Shown in pieces: positions 44,710-52,781 of a DNA stretch of 64,000 nucleotides (positions are counted from its first letter, which is position 1; the number at the start of each line of letters is the position of its first letter). The notes beneath the pieces are model-generated. The model worked only from the letters and a program-made list of their open reading frames with translations, did not search any database and was not told the DNA's origin. The stretch comes from JAENVU01 sp038250905 (GTDB lineage: Bacteria > Actinomycetota > Acidimicrobiia > IMCC26256 > JAENVU01): the NCBI GenBank assembly GCA_038250905.1, contig JBBSBV010000022.1, positions 1 through 64,000 on the forward strand, in the 5' to 3' direction. The translations under genes and the position numbers were made by a program.

Positions 44710-45624
44710 ATGACCGACACGATCGATGAGATCACCGCGCGCCAGCACGGTTTGGTGAGCCGAGCGCAGGCCGTCGGCGCGGGTCTGACCCGCGGCGCCA
44801 TTCGACATCGACGAGATCGCGCACTCTGGATCGAGGTGCACCGGAACGTGTTCCGCGTCGCCGGTGCCCCGGTGACCGAACGCAGCATCGTGATGGCGAC
44901 GGTGCTCGCCGGCGGCCCCGACGCGCTGGCCACTGCGAGCACCGGACTCTCGTTGCACGACACGCGCGGTTTCGAACGACGCATGCTCCCCGCCGTGGTG
45001 GGCGCGGCGCGGCGTCTCCCCCGCGATCACGCGCCGGGACTCTTCGAGACCCTCCGCCTTCCACCGCACCACCGCACGATCGTCGACGGGATTCCGACCG
45101 CCACCGTTGCGCGCGCTCTGTTCGACCACGGTCGCACCGTCGGGGTGCAGCCGCTCGCGGCCGCGGTCGACGCCGCACTCGCGGCCCGCCGGGTCACGAT
45201 CGGGGACCTCGACCGTGTCCTCGACGATCTCGCCGAACGAGGGCGGTCCGGGACCACCCGGCTGCGGACGATCCTCGAAGAACGCCGACCGGGCTATGTG
45301 GCGCCGGCCAGTTCACTCGAGGAGCGGTTTCTCGGGCTGCTCCGTGCTTCCGGGTTGGCCGAGCCGATGCGACAGGTCGATCCGGGGGGAGTGTTGGGTC
45401 ATGACCGCCGGGTCGACTTCGCGTGGGCGGGACCCAAAGTCGTCGTCGAGACCGACGGCGGCGCGTATCACGACAGCATCACCGACCGCGCACGTGACGA
45501 GGCACGAGACCGGATGCTCGAACGGGCAGGGTGGACGGTGCTGCGCTTCGGATGGAACGACGTCGTCCACCGTCCGACCTCCGTCGTCACGATCCTGCGT
45601 AAGGCGCTCCACCCCGCAACCTGA
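44710..45624 (+). CDS. AbiEi-type HTH plus DUF559 (PD-(D/E)XK-like) protein
   Basis: A 304-residue two-part protein. The N-terminus (about 6-50: ITARQHGLVSRAQAVGAGLT) is a winged-helix domain like that of AbiEi antitoxins. The C-terminus (about 200-300) is DUF559, related to Vsr/very-short-patch endonucleases. D236 (VDFAWAG), E247 (VVETDGGAYH) and the end RDRMLERAGWTVLRFGW form a PD-(D/E)XK-like nuclease pattern. Leaderless: TATTGT + 7 bases + ATG. Bracketed by inverted copies of a 51-bp repeat. No AbiEii toxin partner is present. Function unproven. Confidence 0.85.
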   Translation: MTDTIDEITARQHGLVSRAQAVGAGLTRGAIRHRRDRALWIEVHRNVFRVAGAPVTERSIVMATVLAGGPDALATASTGLSLHDTRGFERRMLPAVVGAARRLPRDHAPGLFETLRLPPHHRTIVDGIPTATVARALFDHGRTVGVQPLAAAVDAALAARRVTIGDLDRVLDDLAERGRSGTTRLRTILEERRPGYVAPASSLEERFLGLLRASGLAEPMRQVDPGGVLGHDRRVDFAWAGPKVVVETDGGAYHDSITDRARDEARDRMLERAGWTVLRFGWNDVVHRPTSVVTILRKALHPAT

Positions 45625-45626
45625 CC

Positions 45627-45677
45627 AATTCGATGCGCGTTCTGGTAGCTACAGCCCGCGTTTCGCGCTCGCATTGC
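45627..45677 (-). repeat. 51-bp dispersed repeat, copy 3 (inverted)
   Basis: Reverse-strand copy beginning 3 bases after the DUF559 stop codon. With copy 2 it forms inverted ends about 1.08 kb apart around that single gene. Confidence 0.75.
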
Positions 45678-45702
45678 GGGGAGGGGTGTGGTGCGGAACG
45701 GG

Positions 45703-46164
45703 TTAGTAGACGCCGGCGAGTTTGGAGTGGTCCCAGCTGGTGGTCTTCACCGGGGAGACGCGGATCACGACGCGCTTGGAGCCCATCGTGCGCACACCTT
45801 CGCGGACGAGGTCGTTGTCGATCGGGCCCCAGTACTTCTCGTAGACCTTCTCGCCGAAGTCGAGCACCTCGTCGAGGTCGTCGATCACGGTGCCGGTGCC
45901 GTTGATCGACACGCCGCGCAGCTCCTCGTAGACGTCACCGGTCGCGACGAGCACGGTCATACGCGGGTCGCGCCGCACGTTGACCACCTTCTGGCTCTTG
46001 CCGTACGTCCAGAAGAGGAGGTCGTCGCCCGCCCGGATGTACCACATCGTCACGAGATGCGGCGTGCCGTCGGCGTTGATCGACGCGACCTGCAGGTCGC
46101 GGCCGGCGTCGAGGAACGCATGCATCTCGTCGGTGGTCATCAGGATCTGGTCGCGTCGGGACAT
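45703..46164 (-). CDS. Pyridoxamine 5'-phosphate oxidase-like (PPOX-class) flavin/F420 protein
   Basis: A 153-residue split-barrel protein: MTTDEMHAFLDAGRDLQVAS, HLVTMWYIRAGDDLLFWTYGKSQK and RRDPRMTVLVATG are typical of actinobacterial PPOX-class enzymes that bind FMN or F420. Reaction unknown. The ATG lies 6 bases after TACAGT, so it is leaderless. Confidence 0.88.
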   Translation of the reverse strand: MSRRDQILMTTDEMHAFLDAGRDLQVASINADGTPHLVTMWYIRAGDDLLFWTYGKSQKVVNVRRDPRMTVLVATGDVYEELRGVSINGTGTVIDDLDEVLDFGEKVYEKYWGPIDNDLVREGVRTMGSKRVVIRVSPVKTTSWDHSKLAGVY

Positions 46165-46258
46165 GGTCGGACTGTAGGTCCACCCGAACGGAGGGCGCGG
46201 CGGCGGCAACCGGCCGCGAACCCGGGTCGGCGGCGGCCTGCGCGCTACCTTTCCGCCC

Positions 46259-46744
46259 GTGGCGAAGAACCCCGATCCCACCCTCGAACTGGCGACGGCC
46301 GCCGGCGTGACCCGCACGCTCGACGACTGGACGACCATGTTCCACCTCTGTCTGGTGATCCTGCCGGACCGCCCCGAGGCGGCGCAGTGGATCCCGGTCG
46401 CCCGCCGGATCTTCGGGGTGCTCGGCGACAGCGACGCCCGCACGGCCTACGTGATCCCGAGCACGCCGATGATCGCCCGGCGCATCCTCGAGTCCGAAGC
46501 CGACCGGGCGATGGTCTTCGTCGACCCCGATCGCACGCTGATCACCAGCCTCGGTCTGACCCAACTCCCCGCCTTCGTCCACATCCGCCAGGACACGAGC
46601 GTGGGTGCCTCGGCCGAGGGGTGGGACCCGGTCGCCTGGCAGAAGGTCGCTCGCGAGGTGTCCGCCGCGATGGCCTGGTCGGTCCCGGATGTCGCGCCGC
46701 CGGGCGTCCCGGTGCCGGCGAAGACCGCGGGATGGGCCGTCTGA
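46259..46744 (+). CDS. Conserved-looking protein, thioredoxin-fold-like, unknown function
   Basis: A 161-residue soluble protein that I cannot place in a family. The stretch ITSLGLTQLPAFVHIRQD resembles the beta3/cis-Pro region of thioredoxin-like folds, but no CxxC is present and the only Cys is in FHLCLVIL. The GTG lies 7 bases after TACCTT, so it is leaderless. Stand-alone gene between a PPOX-class protein and the NlpC leader. Confidence 0.55.
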   Translation: MAKNPDPTLELATAAGVTRTLDDWTTMFHLCLVILPDRPEAAQWIPVARRIFGVLGDSDARTAYVIPSTPMIARRILESEADRAMVFVDPDRTLITSLGLTQLPAFVHIRQDTSVGASAEGWDPVAWQKVAREVSAAMAWSVPDVAPPGVPVPAKTAGWAV

Positions 46745-47068
46745 CCTAAGCCGCGATCCCCCCACCGGGGACGCGACCGTCCTTTCCCCGCGGTCCGGAC
46801 ATTGGCCACACCAGCCACAGCCGTAGCACACGACGCGGAGTCCGGATGGTTCTTCGGCCCGCCGAATCTGCTGGTCAGGGTCCTTTCGGGGCCATGAAAT
46901 GACATCGGTGGGACGACTCCCGTAGGGTTCTGCGCAACCGCTCGACCTCCGTCGCGTTCGTTCGCGCCCGGGAGCGGCCAGTTCCCTTCGCAGGATCGCG
47001 TTCCGACAGGACCGTGTTCAGGCAAGGACCGACGGCGGCCCGACACTCAAGCCAAAGGGAGTCCCCAG
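46745..47068 (+). other. Long untranslated leader of the NlpC/P60 gene, possibly structured
   Basis: The only gene-free stretch over 300 bases. It contains GCCGAATCTG (around 46862), CGTAGGG (around 46921) and several short self-complementary stretches such as CGCG-TTCGTT-CGCG. Actinobacterial NlpC/P60 genes are often controlled by the ydaO c-di-AMP riboswitch, and the first two strings are faintly reminiscent of it, but other conserved parts are not visible to me. The ribosome site GGGAG precedes the ATG at 47069. Confidence 0.3.
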
Positions 47069-48139
47069 ATGAACCTCCGGACCAAGGTCTCGGTCGTCGC
47101 CCTCGCGACGGCCATGACCGCGGCGGCTGCCTTCCCGGTGCTGTCGGGGGCCAGTCCGATCGACGACAAGCAGCGTCAGGCCGCCGAACTCCAGCGCCAG
47201 ATCGACGCCAACGACAACCAGCTCGTCGCCCTCTCCGAGAAGCTCAACGGTGCCACGCTCCACCTGAAGGAAGCCCAGGCCGGGATCGACGAGGCCCAGC
47301 GGCGCACCGACGCCGCCGAGGCCGAGCGGCGCCGGGTGCGCAGCATCCTCAGCCGGCGGGCCGCCCAGATGTACCAGGGTGCCGGCGCCTCCAGTCCCCT
47401 CGCGGACCTCGACGTGAAGTCCCTCGGTGAGGTCGCCACCCGTTCCCGGTACGCGTCCGCCGCCGCCGACCACGACGACGTGCTCATCGCGCAACTCCAG
47501 AAGGCCAAGGAAGCGCTCGCCGTCCGCCAGGCCGAACTCGTTCGCCAGCGTGCCGCCGCCCAGGCCGAGAAGGACGCCGCCGACGCGGCCCGCGCCAAGA
47601 TCGATTCCGCCAACCGGCAGGCCCGCGCGCTCGAGCAGCAGGTGAAGGGCGAGATCGCCAGCATCCTCCAGCAGCAGGCCAACGCCCGCGCCGCCGCGCA
47701 GCAGCGGGCCGCCCAGGCCGGGCCGCCTCGGAGTAGCGGTCACTCGCCGATCCCGCCCAACTTCCCGAACGTCCCGGCACCGAACGCCGGCGCCGCCGCC
47801 GCGGTCGCCTTCGCCAAGGCGCAGGTCGGTAAGGGCTACGTCTACGCCACCTCGGGACCCGACACGTTCGACTGTTCCGGACTCACCGCCGCCTCATGGC
47901 AGCGGGGCGGCGTTTCCCTCGCCCACTACTCGGGCGCGCAGTACCAGGAGACCATGCGCATCGGCGCCGGCGATCTCCAGCCGGGCGACCTGGTGTTCTA
48001 CGGCCCGGGTGGTTCGAACCACGTCGAGATCTACATCGGCGGCGGCATGGTCGTCTCGGCCTCGAACCCGTCGAGCGGCGTGAAGCTCGCCGGGGTGCGG
48101 TACGGCTCGGCATCGGGCTACGGCCGCGTCCGCGGCTGA
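47069..48139 (+). CDS. NlpC/P60 peptidoglycan endopeptidase with coiled coil (RipA-like)
   Basis: A 356-residue secreted enzyme: a signal peptide (cut near ASPIDD), a coiled-coil region (about 33-215, rich in Ala/Gln/Glu/Arg), a Pro/Ser linker, and a C-terminal NlpC/P60 domain. Catalytic C269 (FDCSG) and H318 (NHVEIYIG) are present. It cleaves peptide stems during wall turnover, typical of RipA-like division hydrolases. Preceded by a 324-bp leader, which suggests RNA-level control. Confidence 0.93.
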   Translation: MNLRTKVSVVALATAMTAAAAFPVLSGASPIDDKQRQAAELQRQIDANDNQLVALSEKLNGATLHLKEAQAGIDEAQRRTDAAEAERRRVRSILSRRAAQMYQGAGASSPLADLDVKSLGEVATRSRYASAAADHDDVLIAQLQKAKEALAVRQAELVRQRAAAQAEKDAADAARAKIDSANRQARALEQQVKGEIASILQQQANARAAAQQRAAQAGPPRSSGHSPIPPNFPNVPAPNAGAAAAVAFAKAQVGKGYVYATSGPDTFDCSGLTAASWQRGGVSLAHYSGAQYQETMRIGAGDLQPGDLVFYGPGGSNHVEIYIGGGMVVSASNPSSGVKLAGVRYGSASGYGRVRG

Positions 48140-49233
48140 CCGACGCGATCGATCCTGCGCTGAGCACCGGTTCTCCACCTGCGGGTGACATCAGGCTCAC
48201 GAGCTTTTCCCACGGCACGGGTTGCGCCTGCAAGCTCTCCCCCGCCGATCTCCGTACCGTCCTCGGACTCGTGCGCGGGATCGAGCGGTCGACCGATCCG
48301 AACCTGCTCGTCGGACTCGATACGTCCGACGACGCCGCGGTCTACACGGTGCGCGACGACCTCGCGCTCGTGCTCACGACCGACTTCTTCACCCCGATCG
48401 TCGACGATCCCTACGACTGGGGCCGCATCGCCGCGACCAACGCACTCTCCGACGTGTACGCGATGGGCGGCGCGCCCCTCCTCGCGCTGAACCTCGTCGC
48501 ATGGCCACGGGAGGGACTCCCGTTCGAGTTGCTGGCCCGCGTGATCGACGGCGGCGCCGACGTGGTGCAGGCCGCGGGCGCGATCGTGGCCGGGGGCCAC
48601 TCGATCGACGACCAGGAGCCGAAGTTCGGGCTCGCGGTCGTGGGCACGGTCGAACCGGATCGGGTCTGGAAGAACTCCGGCGCCCGACCCGGGGATCGGC
48701 TCGTACTCACCAAGCCGATCGGACTCGGTGTCATCTCCACCGCGGTGAAGCGCGAAGGTGCCACTCCCGCGCTGCTCGCCACCGCGATCGACCTCATGAC
48801 CACGCTGAACCGGGACGCGCGCGACGCCGGTCGCGCGCTCGGCCCCGCGATTCACGCCGTGACCGACATCACCGGGTTCGGGCTGCTCGGTCACCTCGGC
48901 GAGATGGCCCGCGGCTCGAACGTGTCGGCCACGGTCGCGGCGGATGCGGTGCCGGTCATCGACGGGGTCCGGGACCTCGTCGCCGGCGGATTCGTGGCCG
49001 GCGGCACCCAGCGGAACCACGCGTTCGTGTCCGAGTTCGTCGACTGGGGCGGGCTCACCGCCGACGGGCAGCTGCTCCTCGCCGACGCCCAGACCTCGGG
49101 CGGACTGCTGTTCGCCGTGGACGCCGACGCCACCGACGATCTCGTGCAGGGCCTCCGGGCGGCCGGAACGCCGGCCGCGGCCGTCGTCGGCGAGATCACG
49201 GACGGTGGCGGCGGGACCATCCTCGTCGGTTGA
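48136..49233 (+). CDS. selD: Selenide, water dikinase (selenophosphate synthetase), CTG start
   Basis: A 365-residue SelD. The N-terminal glycine-rich loop HGTGCACKLSP gives C30 and K33, equivalent to the catalytic Cys and Lys of E. coli SelD (C17 and K20). ATP/Mg motifs LDTSDDAAVY, LTTDFFTPIVDD and GGHSIDDQEPKFGL follow. It makes selenophosphate from selenide and ATP. No ATG, GTG or TTG lies in frame between 47896 (deep inside the NlpC domain) and 48271 (past the active site). The CTG at 48136 overlaps the upstream stop as CTGA and is the most plausible start. No SelA/SelB or selenoprotein is in the window. Confidence 0.88.
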   Translation: MTDAIDPALSTGSPPAGDIRLTSFSHGTGCACKLSPADLRTVLGLVRGIERSTDPNLLVGLDTSDDAAVYTVRDDLALVLTTDFFTPIVDDPYDWGRIAATNALSDVYAMGGAPLLALNLVAWPREGLPFELLARVIDGGADVVQAAGAIVAGGHSIDDQEPKFGLAVVGTVEPDRVWKNSGARPGDRLVLTKPIGLGVISTAVKREGATPALLATAIDLMTTLNRDARDAGRALGPAIHAVTDITGFGLLGHLGEMARGSNVSATVAADAVPVIDGVRDLVAGGFVAGGTQRNHAFVSEFVDWGGLTADGQLLLADAQTSGGLLFAVDADATDDLVQGLRAAGTPAAAVVGEITDGGGGTILVG

Positions 49234-49318
49234 ACCGCCCACCATCCCTGCCGAACCCGACGTCCAGGGCTACGTTCGCTTTCCTGCGGGTGGAACCCGG
49301 ATTTTGGGAGGTCCGCGC

Positions 49319-50125
49319 GTGCGGCATTGGGTGACATCGACCAGAGGAAAACCTCGCACGGTGATCGCAGCCGCGGCCATGAGCGCGGGCGCGCTGGCGG
49401 TTGCGCTCGCGCCCCACGCCGCCGCCGCCGGTGCCGGGTGGTCCCGGAGCCCCGCGTCCGGCATTGCCGGCGCGACCGTCCGGGTGGCCAGCACTCCCAC
49501 CGCCCTGTGCCAGTGGTTGGCACCAGCCCTGCCCGCGGCCGCGCCGCCGACTGCCGGTGCCGCCGATCCCGCGCCGACCGGCGGCGCCACCGATACCCCG
49601 GTGACCGCCCCGGCCGCCGTCGGCGATCCGATCCCCTACGACGGGACGCGCGTGGAGTTCCGCCTCGACCACGACGGCGCGTCCATCCCGCTCGGCCACG
49701 TCGGGGTCAGCACGGGAGGCGCCTGGGCCGGGGCGGTCACCGTGCCCGAGGCCGCGATCGCGCCGGCCGGTGGGTACGACCTGATCGCCCATTGCGTGGT
49801 GGACGATCCTGCCCTCGACGGTGTGCGCTCGTTCGACTTCGACCCGCTCCCGTTCGTCGTCGCCGACGCGCCCCCGCCGACCACGGTCACCGTCCCGACC
49901 GAGATCGGCGAGCCGGTGACGATCACCAATCCGACCCAGGTGCAGGGCACGCAACTCACGCGTCCGGCCGGAGTGGCCAAGGCGACCGCCGCCGCCGTAC
50001 CGACGCTGCCGAACACCGGCGACGGGACACTCGCAGTCGGCCTCGCCGGCTTCGGCGCACTGCTGCTCGGCGGGCTCGCGCTCTGGTGGGGCGCCCGCGC
50101 CGGTCGCGAGCGCGCGTCGGTCTGA
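49319..50125 (+). CDS. LPXTG cell-wall-anchored surface protein
   Basis: A 268-residue exported protein with an N-terminal signal peptide (through about ALAPHAAA), a single beta-rich extracellular domain, and a sortase signal. LPNTG (230-234) precedes a hydrophobic segment and a basic tail (GARAGRERASV). The ectodomain shows YDGTRVEFRLDHDGASIPL and has no recognised family. The GTG start follows a strong GGGAGGT six bases upstream. The sortase must be elsewhere. Confidence 0.82.
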   Translation: MRHWVTSTRGKPRTVIAAAAMSAGALAVALAPHAAAAGAGWSRSPASGIAGATVRVASTPTALCQWLAPALPAAAPPTAGAADPAPTGGATDTPVTAPAAVGDPIPYDGTRVEFRLDHDGASIPLGHVGVSTGGAWAGAVTVPEAAIAPAGGYDLIAHCVVDDPALDGVRSFDFDPLPFVVADAPPPTTVTVPTEIGEPVTITNPTQVQGTQLTRPAGVAKATAAAVPTLPNTGDGTLAVGLAGFGALLLGGLALWWGARAGRERASV

Positions 50126-50131
50126 GGACCG

Positions 50132-51136
50132 TTACGGGATCACCAACATCCCGAGTTCGGCTTCGAGCTGGGGACGCGGCTTCGCGCCGAGCGACGACCG
50201 CTCGAGCCGACCGTTGCGGAACAACGCGATCATCGGGATGCTCTGCACCTCATACTGCTGCGCGAGCGTCGGCTCCTCGTCGATGTTCACCTTGACCACC
50301 TTGTAGGAACCCTCACGCATCATCGCGATCTGTTCGACGATCGGTCCGACCTGCTTGCACGGACCACACCACGGTGCCCAGAAGTCGACGATCACGGGGG
50401 TCTCGCTCCCGAGCACCTCGACGCCGAACGACGCGGTGGTCACCGCCTTCACCGGACCTTCCGGTACCGGCGCGGGCATCGGCTCGTTCGGATGCTCACC
50501 GTCGACCACGCGACCGAGCCAGTCGTGTGCCTCCTGCACGCTCTCGAGTGCGACCTGATGGCCCATCGGGTACTCGCGGTACACGAGCGGCGTCGCGCGT
50601 TGGGTGAGGATTTCTGCGAGTGCCCGGGCGGACGCGATCGGGATCATCGGGTCCTCGGTCCCGTGCTGGAGCAACACCGGAATCGACGGGGCCGCGGTCC
50701 AGTCGATCAGTTCGGCATCGAGATCGGGCACGAACGGGCTCATGCAGAGGACCCCGGCCGGCCGGGTCGCCGCGCCGGTGCGCAACGCGAGATGCAAGGC
50801 GAGCCCGGCCCCCTGGGAGAAGCCGCCGAAGATGGCCTCACTCCGTTCGAAGCCGAGCGTCGCGCACTGCTCCTCGACGAACTCGTCGACCAGATCGAGC
50901 GCCGACGCGAATGCGACCGGATCGAATCCGTCGGTGGAGATCGGGAACCAGGCGTACCCCGGCGCGCCCGGCGCGCTCAGGGGCGCACGGGGCATGACCG
51001 CGGCGAAGCGACCCTCGGGATCGAGGTACGGCAGGAGTCCGCCGAGGTCCTGCTCGTCCGAGCCGTACCCGTGGAGCAGGACCAGGAGCCGGGTCGCCTG
51101 AGGACCCGCGATCACGTTCGAAATCAGCTGTGCCAT
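50132..51136 (-). CDS. Carboxylesterase-thioredoxin fusion protein
   Basis: A 334-residue fusion. Residues 1-210 are a phospholipase/carboxylesterase-type alpha/beta hydrolase: LHGYGSDEQD, nucleophile S107 in GFSQG, D162 (HGTEDP) and H193 (MGHQ). Residues 230-334 are a complete thioredoxin: WCGPC (256-260) and the cis-Pro SIPM (P301). The linker (about 211-229) is Pro-rich. No signal peptide, so it is cytoplasmic. A GGAGAGG ribosome site precedes the ATG. The fusion is unusual; a redox-gated esterase, or delivery of reductant to a thioester substrate, is speculative. Confidence 0.93.
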   Translation of the reverse strand: MAQLISNVIAGPQATRLLVLLHGYGSDEQDLGGLLPYLDPEGRFAAVMPRAPLSAPGAPGYAWFPISTDGFDPVAFASALDLVDEFVEEQCATLGFERSEAIFGGFSQGAGLALHLALRTGAATRPAGVLCMSPFVPDLDAELIDWTAAPSIPVLLQHGTEDPMIPIASARALAEILTQRATPLVYREYPMGHQVALESVQEAHDWLGRVVDGEHPNEPMPAPVPEGPVKAVTTASFGVEVLGSETPVIVDFWAPWCGPCKQVGPIVEQIAMMREGSYKVVKVNIDEEPTLAQQYEVQSIPMIALFRNGRLERSSLGAKPRPQLEAELGMLVIP

Positions 51137-51246
51137 GGTTCGCCTCTCCGGATGTGGCGCGGGAGCGCCGAGGGTGACGTCACGCCCGCCGCATCGTAGG
51201 GTTCGCCCGCTCCTCTCAACCCACCCCGAACAAGGACCAGAACTCC

Positions 51247-52287
51247 ATGCGGCTCGGCGTCAACTTCGGATACCAGGACTGGGGCAAGGGACTCGCCCGG
51301 GCCGTGGCCACCGCGCAGGAGGCCGACCGGCTCGGCTACCACTCCATCTGGACGGCCGAGGCGTACGGCACCGACTGCATCACGCCCATCGCGTGGATGA
51401 TGGGCCAGACCGAGAAGATCAACTTCGGCTCGGCGATCATGCAGATGCCCGCCCGCACCCCGGCGATGACCGCGATGACGGCCGCCACCCTCGACCTCAT
51501 GAGCGGCAATCGCTTCCTGCTCGGGCTCGGTCTCTCCGGACCGCAGGTCGTGGAGGGCTGGCACGGCCAGCCCTATGGGAAGCCGCTCGGCAAGACCCGC
51601 GAGTACATCGACATCGTGCGCACGATCCTCGCCCGGGAGGCACCGCTCGAGCACCACGGTCCGCACTACGACATCCCTTACTCCGGCCCCGACGCCACCG
51701 GCCTCGGCAAGGCCCTCAAGATCATCGTCCACCCCAACCGGGCCGACATCCCGATCTACCTCGCGGCCATCGGACCGAAGAACGTCGAACTCACCGCCGA
51801 GGTGGCCGACGGGTGGCTGCCGATCTTCTTCTCGCCGTACCGCTTCAAGGACACCTACGGCCCGTCGCTCGACGCCGGGTTCGCCAAGGCGGGCGGCAGC
51901 AAGTCGCTGGCCGACTTCGACGTGGCACCGACGGTGAGCGTGATCGTCGGCGACGACCTCGACATGCTCCGCGGGTTCGTGAAGCCGATGGCGGCGCTGT
52001 ACATCGGCGGCATGGGTGCGCGCGGCAAGAACTTCTACAACGACCTCGCGTGCCGGTACGGCTTCGAGGCGGCGGCCAAGGAGATCCAGGATCTCTACCT
52101 CGACGGCAAGAAAGCCGAGGCCATCGCCGCGGTACCCGATGAGCTCGTCGACGAGATCGCCCTCATCGGTCCGAAGGAGCGCATCGCGGATCGCTTCGGC
52201 GCCTGGCAGGAGTCGGGGATCACCACGATGATCATCGGCGCGCAGCAGCCCGAGGCGCTCCAGTTGATGGCGGAGCTGGCGCTCTGA
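51247..52287 (+). CDS. LLM-class F420-dependent oxidoreductase
   Basis: A 346-residue luciferase-like TIM barrel: MRLGVNFGYQDWGKGL, DRLGYHSIWTAEAYGTD, and SGNRFLLGLGLSGPQVVEGWHG are typical of F420-dependent LLM oxidoreductases. Electron donor probably F420H2; substrate unknown. The stop overlaps the CTG of the sigma factor gene, so the two are probably coupled. Confidence 0.92.
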   Translation: MRLGVNFGYQDWGKGLARAVATAQEADRLGYHSIWTAEAYGTDCITPIAWMMGQTEKINFGSAIMQMPARTPAMTAMTAATLDLMSGNRFLLGLGLSGPQVVEGWHGQPYGKPLGKTREYIDIVRTILAREAPLEHHGPHYDIPYSGPDATGLGKALKIIVHPNRADIPIYLAAIGPKNVELTAEVADGWLPIFFSPYRFKDTYGPSLDAGFAKAGGSKSLADFDVAPTVSVIVGDDLDMLRGFVKPMAALYIGGMGARGKNFYNDLACRYGFEAAAKEIQDLYLDGKKAEAIAAVPDELVDEIALIGPKERIADRFGAWQESGITTMIIGAQQPEALQLMAELAL

Positions 52288-52781
52288 CCGGGCCCGCCGA
52301 CCGGGTCGGAGACCCGGACTTCGAAATCGCCTTCCGCGACCACTTCGAGCCGATGGTGCAGGCGCTGACGATCGCCGGCGGAAATCGGGACTTGGCCGAG
52401 GAATGGGTACAGGTCGCGTTCTCGCGTGCGTACGTCCGCTGGCGCTGGATCTCCCGGTACGACGACCCCGTCGGCTGGGTCCGCCATGTCGCGATCACCC
52501 GAATGCTTGCCCGCGACCGCCGCGAGGCTCGCCGGCGCCAGGACTCGGAGCAGCCGGCCGGTCGCCCCGACGCGACCCCGGACACCACCCCCGGGGAAGC
52601 ACTCCGGGCGCTGGTCTTACGCCTCCCCGATCAGCAGCGGATCGCGGCGTCGCTGTTCTATGTGGAGCAGCTCACGATCCGGGAGATCGCAGTGACGATG
52701 GAACTCTCGGAGGGCGCGGTGAAGTACCACCTGCACGCGGCGCGCACCTCGCTTCGACGGGAATGGAAACCGAACGCATGA
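52284..52781 (+). CDS. ECF-type sigma factor (SigE/SigM-like), CTG start
   Basis: A 165-residue two-domain sigma factor. Region 2 (about 12-75: FEIAFRDHFEPMVQALTIAG, DLAEEWVQVAFSRAYVRW) and region 4 (about 100-160: LRLPDQQRIAASLFYVEQLT with an HTH) are complete only if translation begins upstream of the first ATG (52353). The CTG at 52284 overlaps the LLM stop as CTGA and restores the full region 2. The stop overlaps the anti-sigma gene (ATGA). Confidence 0.87.
   Translation: MTGPADRVGDPDFEIAFRDHFEPMVQALTIAGGNRDLAEEWVQVAFSRAYVRWRWISRYDDPVGWVRHVAITRMLARDRREARRRQDSEQPAGRPDATPDTTPGEALRALVLRLPDQQRIAASLFYVEQLTIREIAVTMELSEGAVKYHLHAARTSLRREWKPNA

Noticed and set aside
48220..48234. Selenocysteine (UGA) in SelD
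   Set aside because: The active-site codons are TGC (C30 and C32), with no in-frame TGA.
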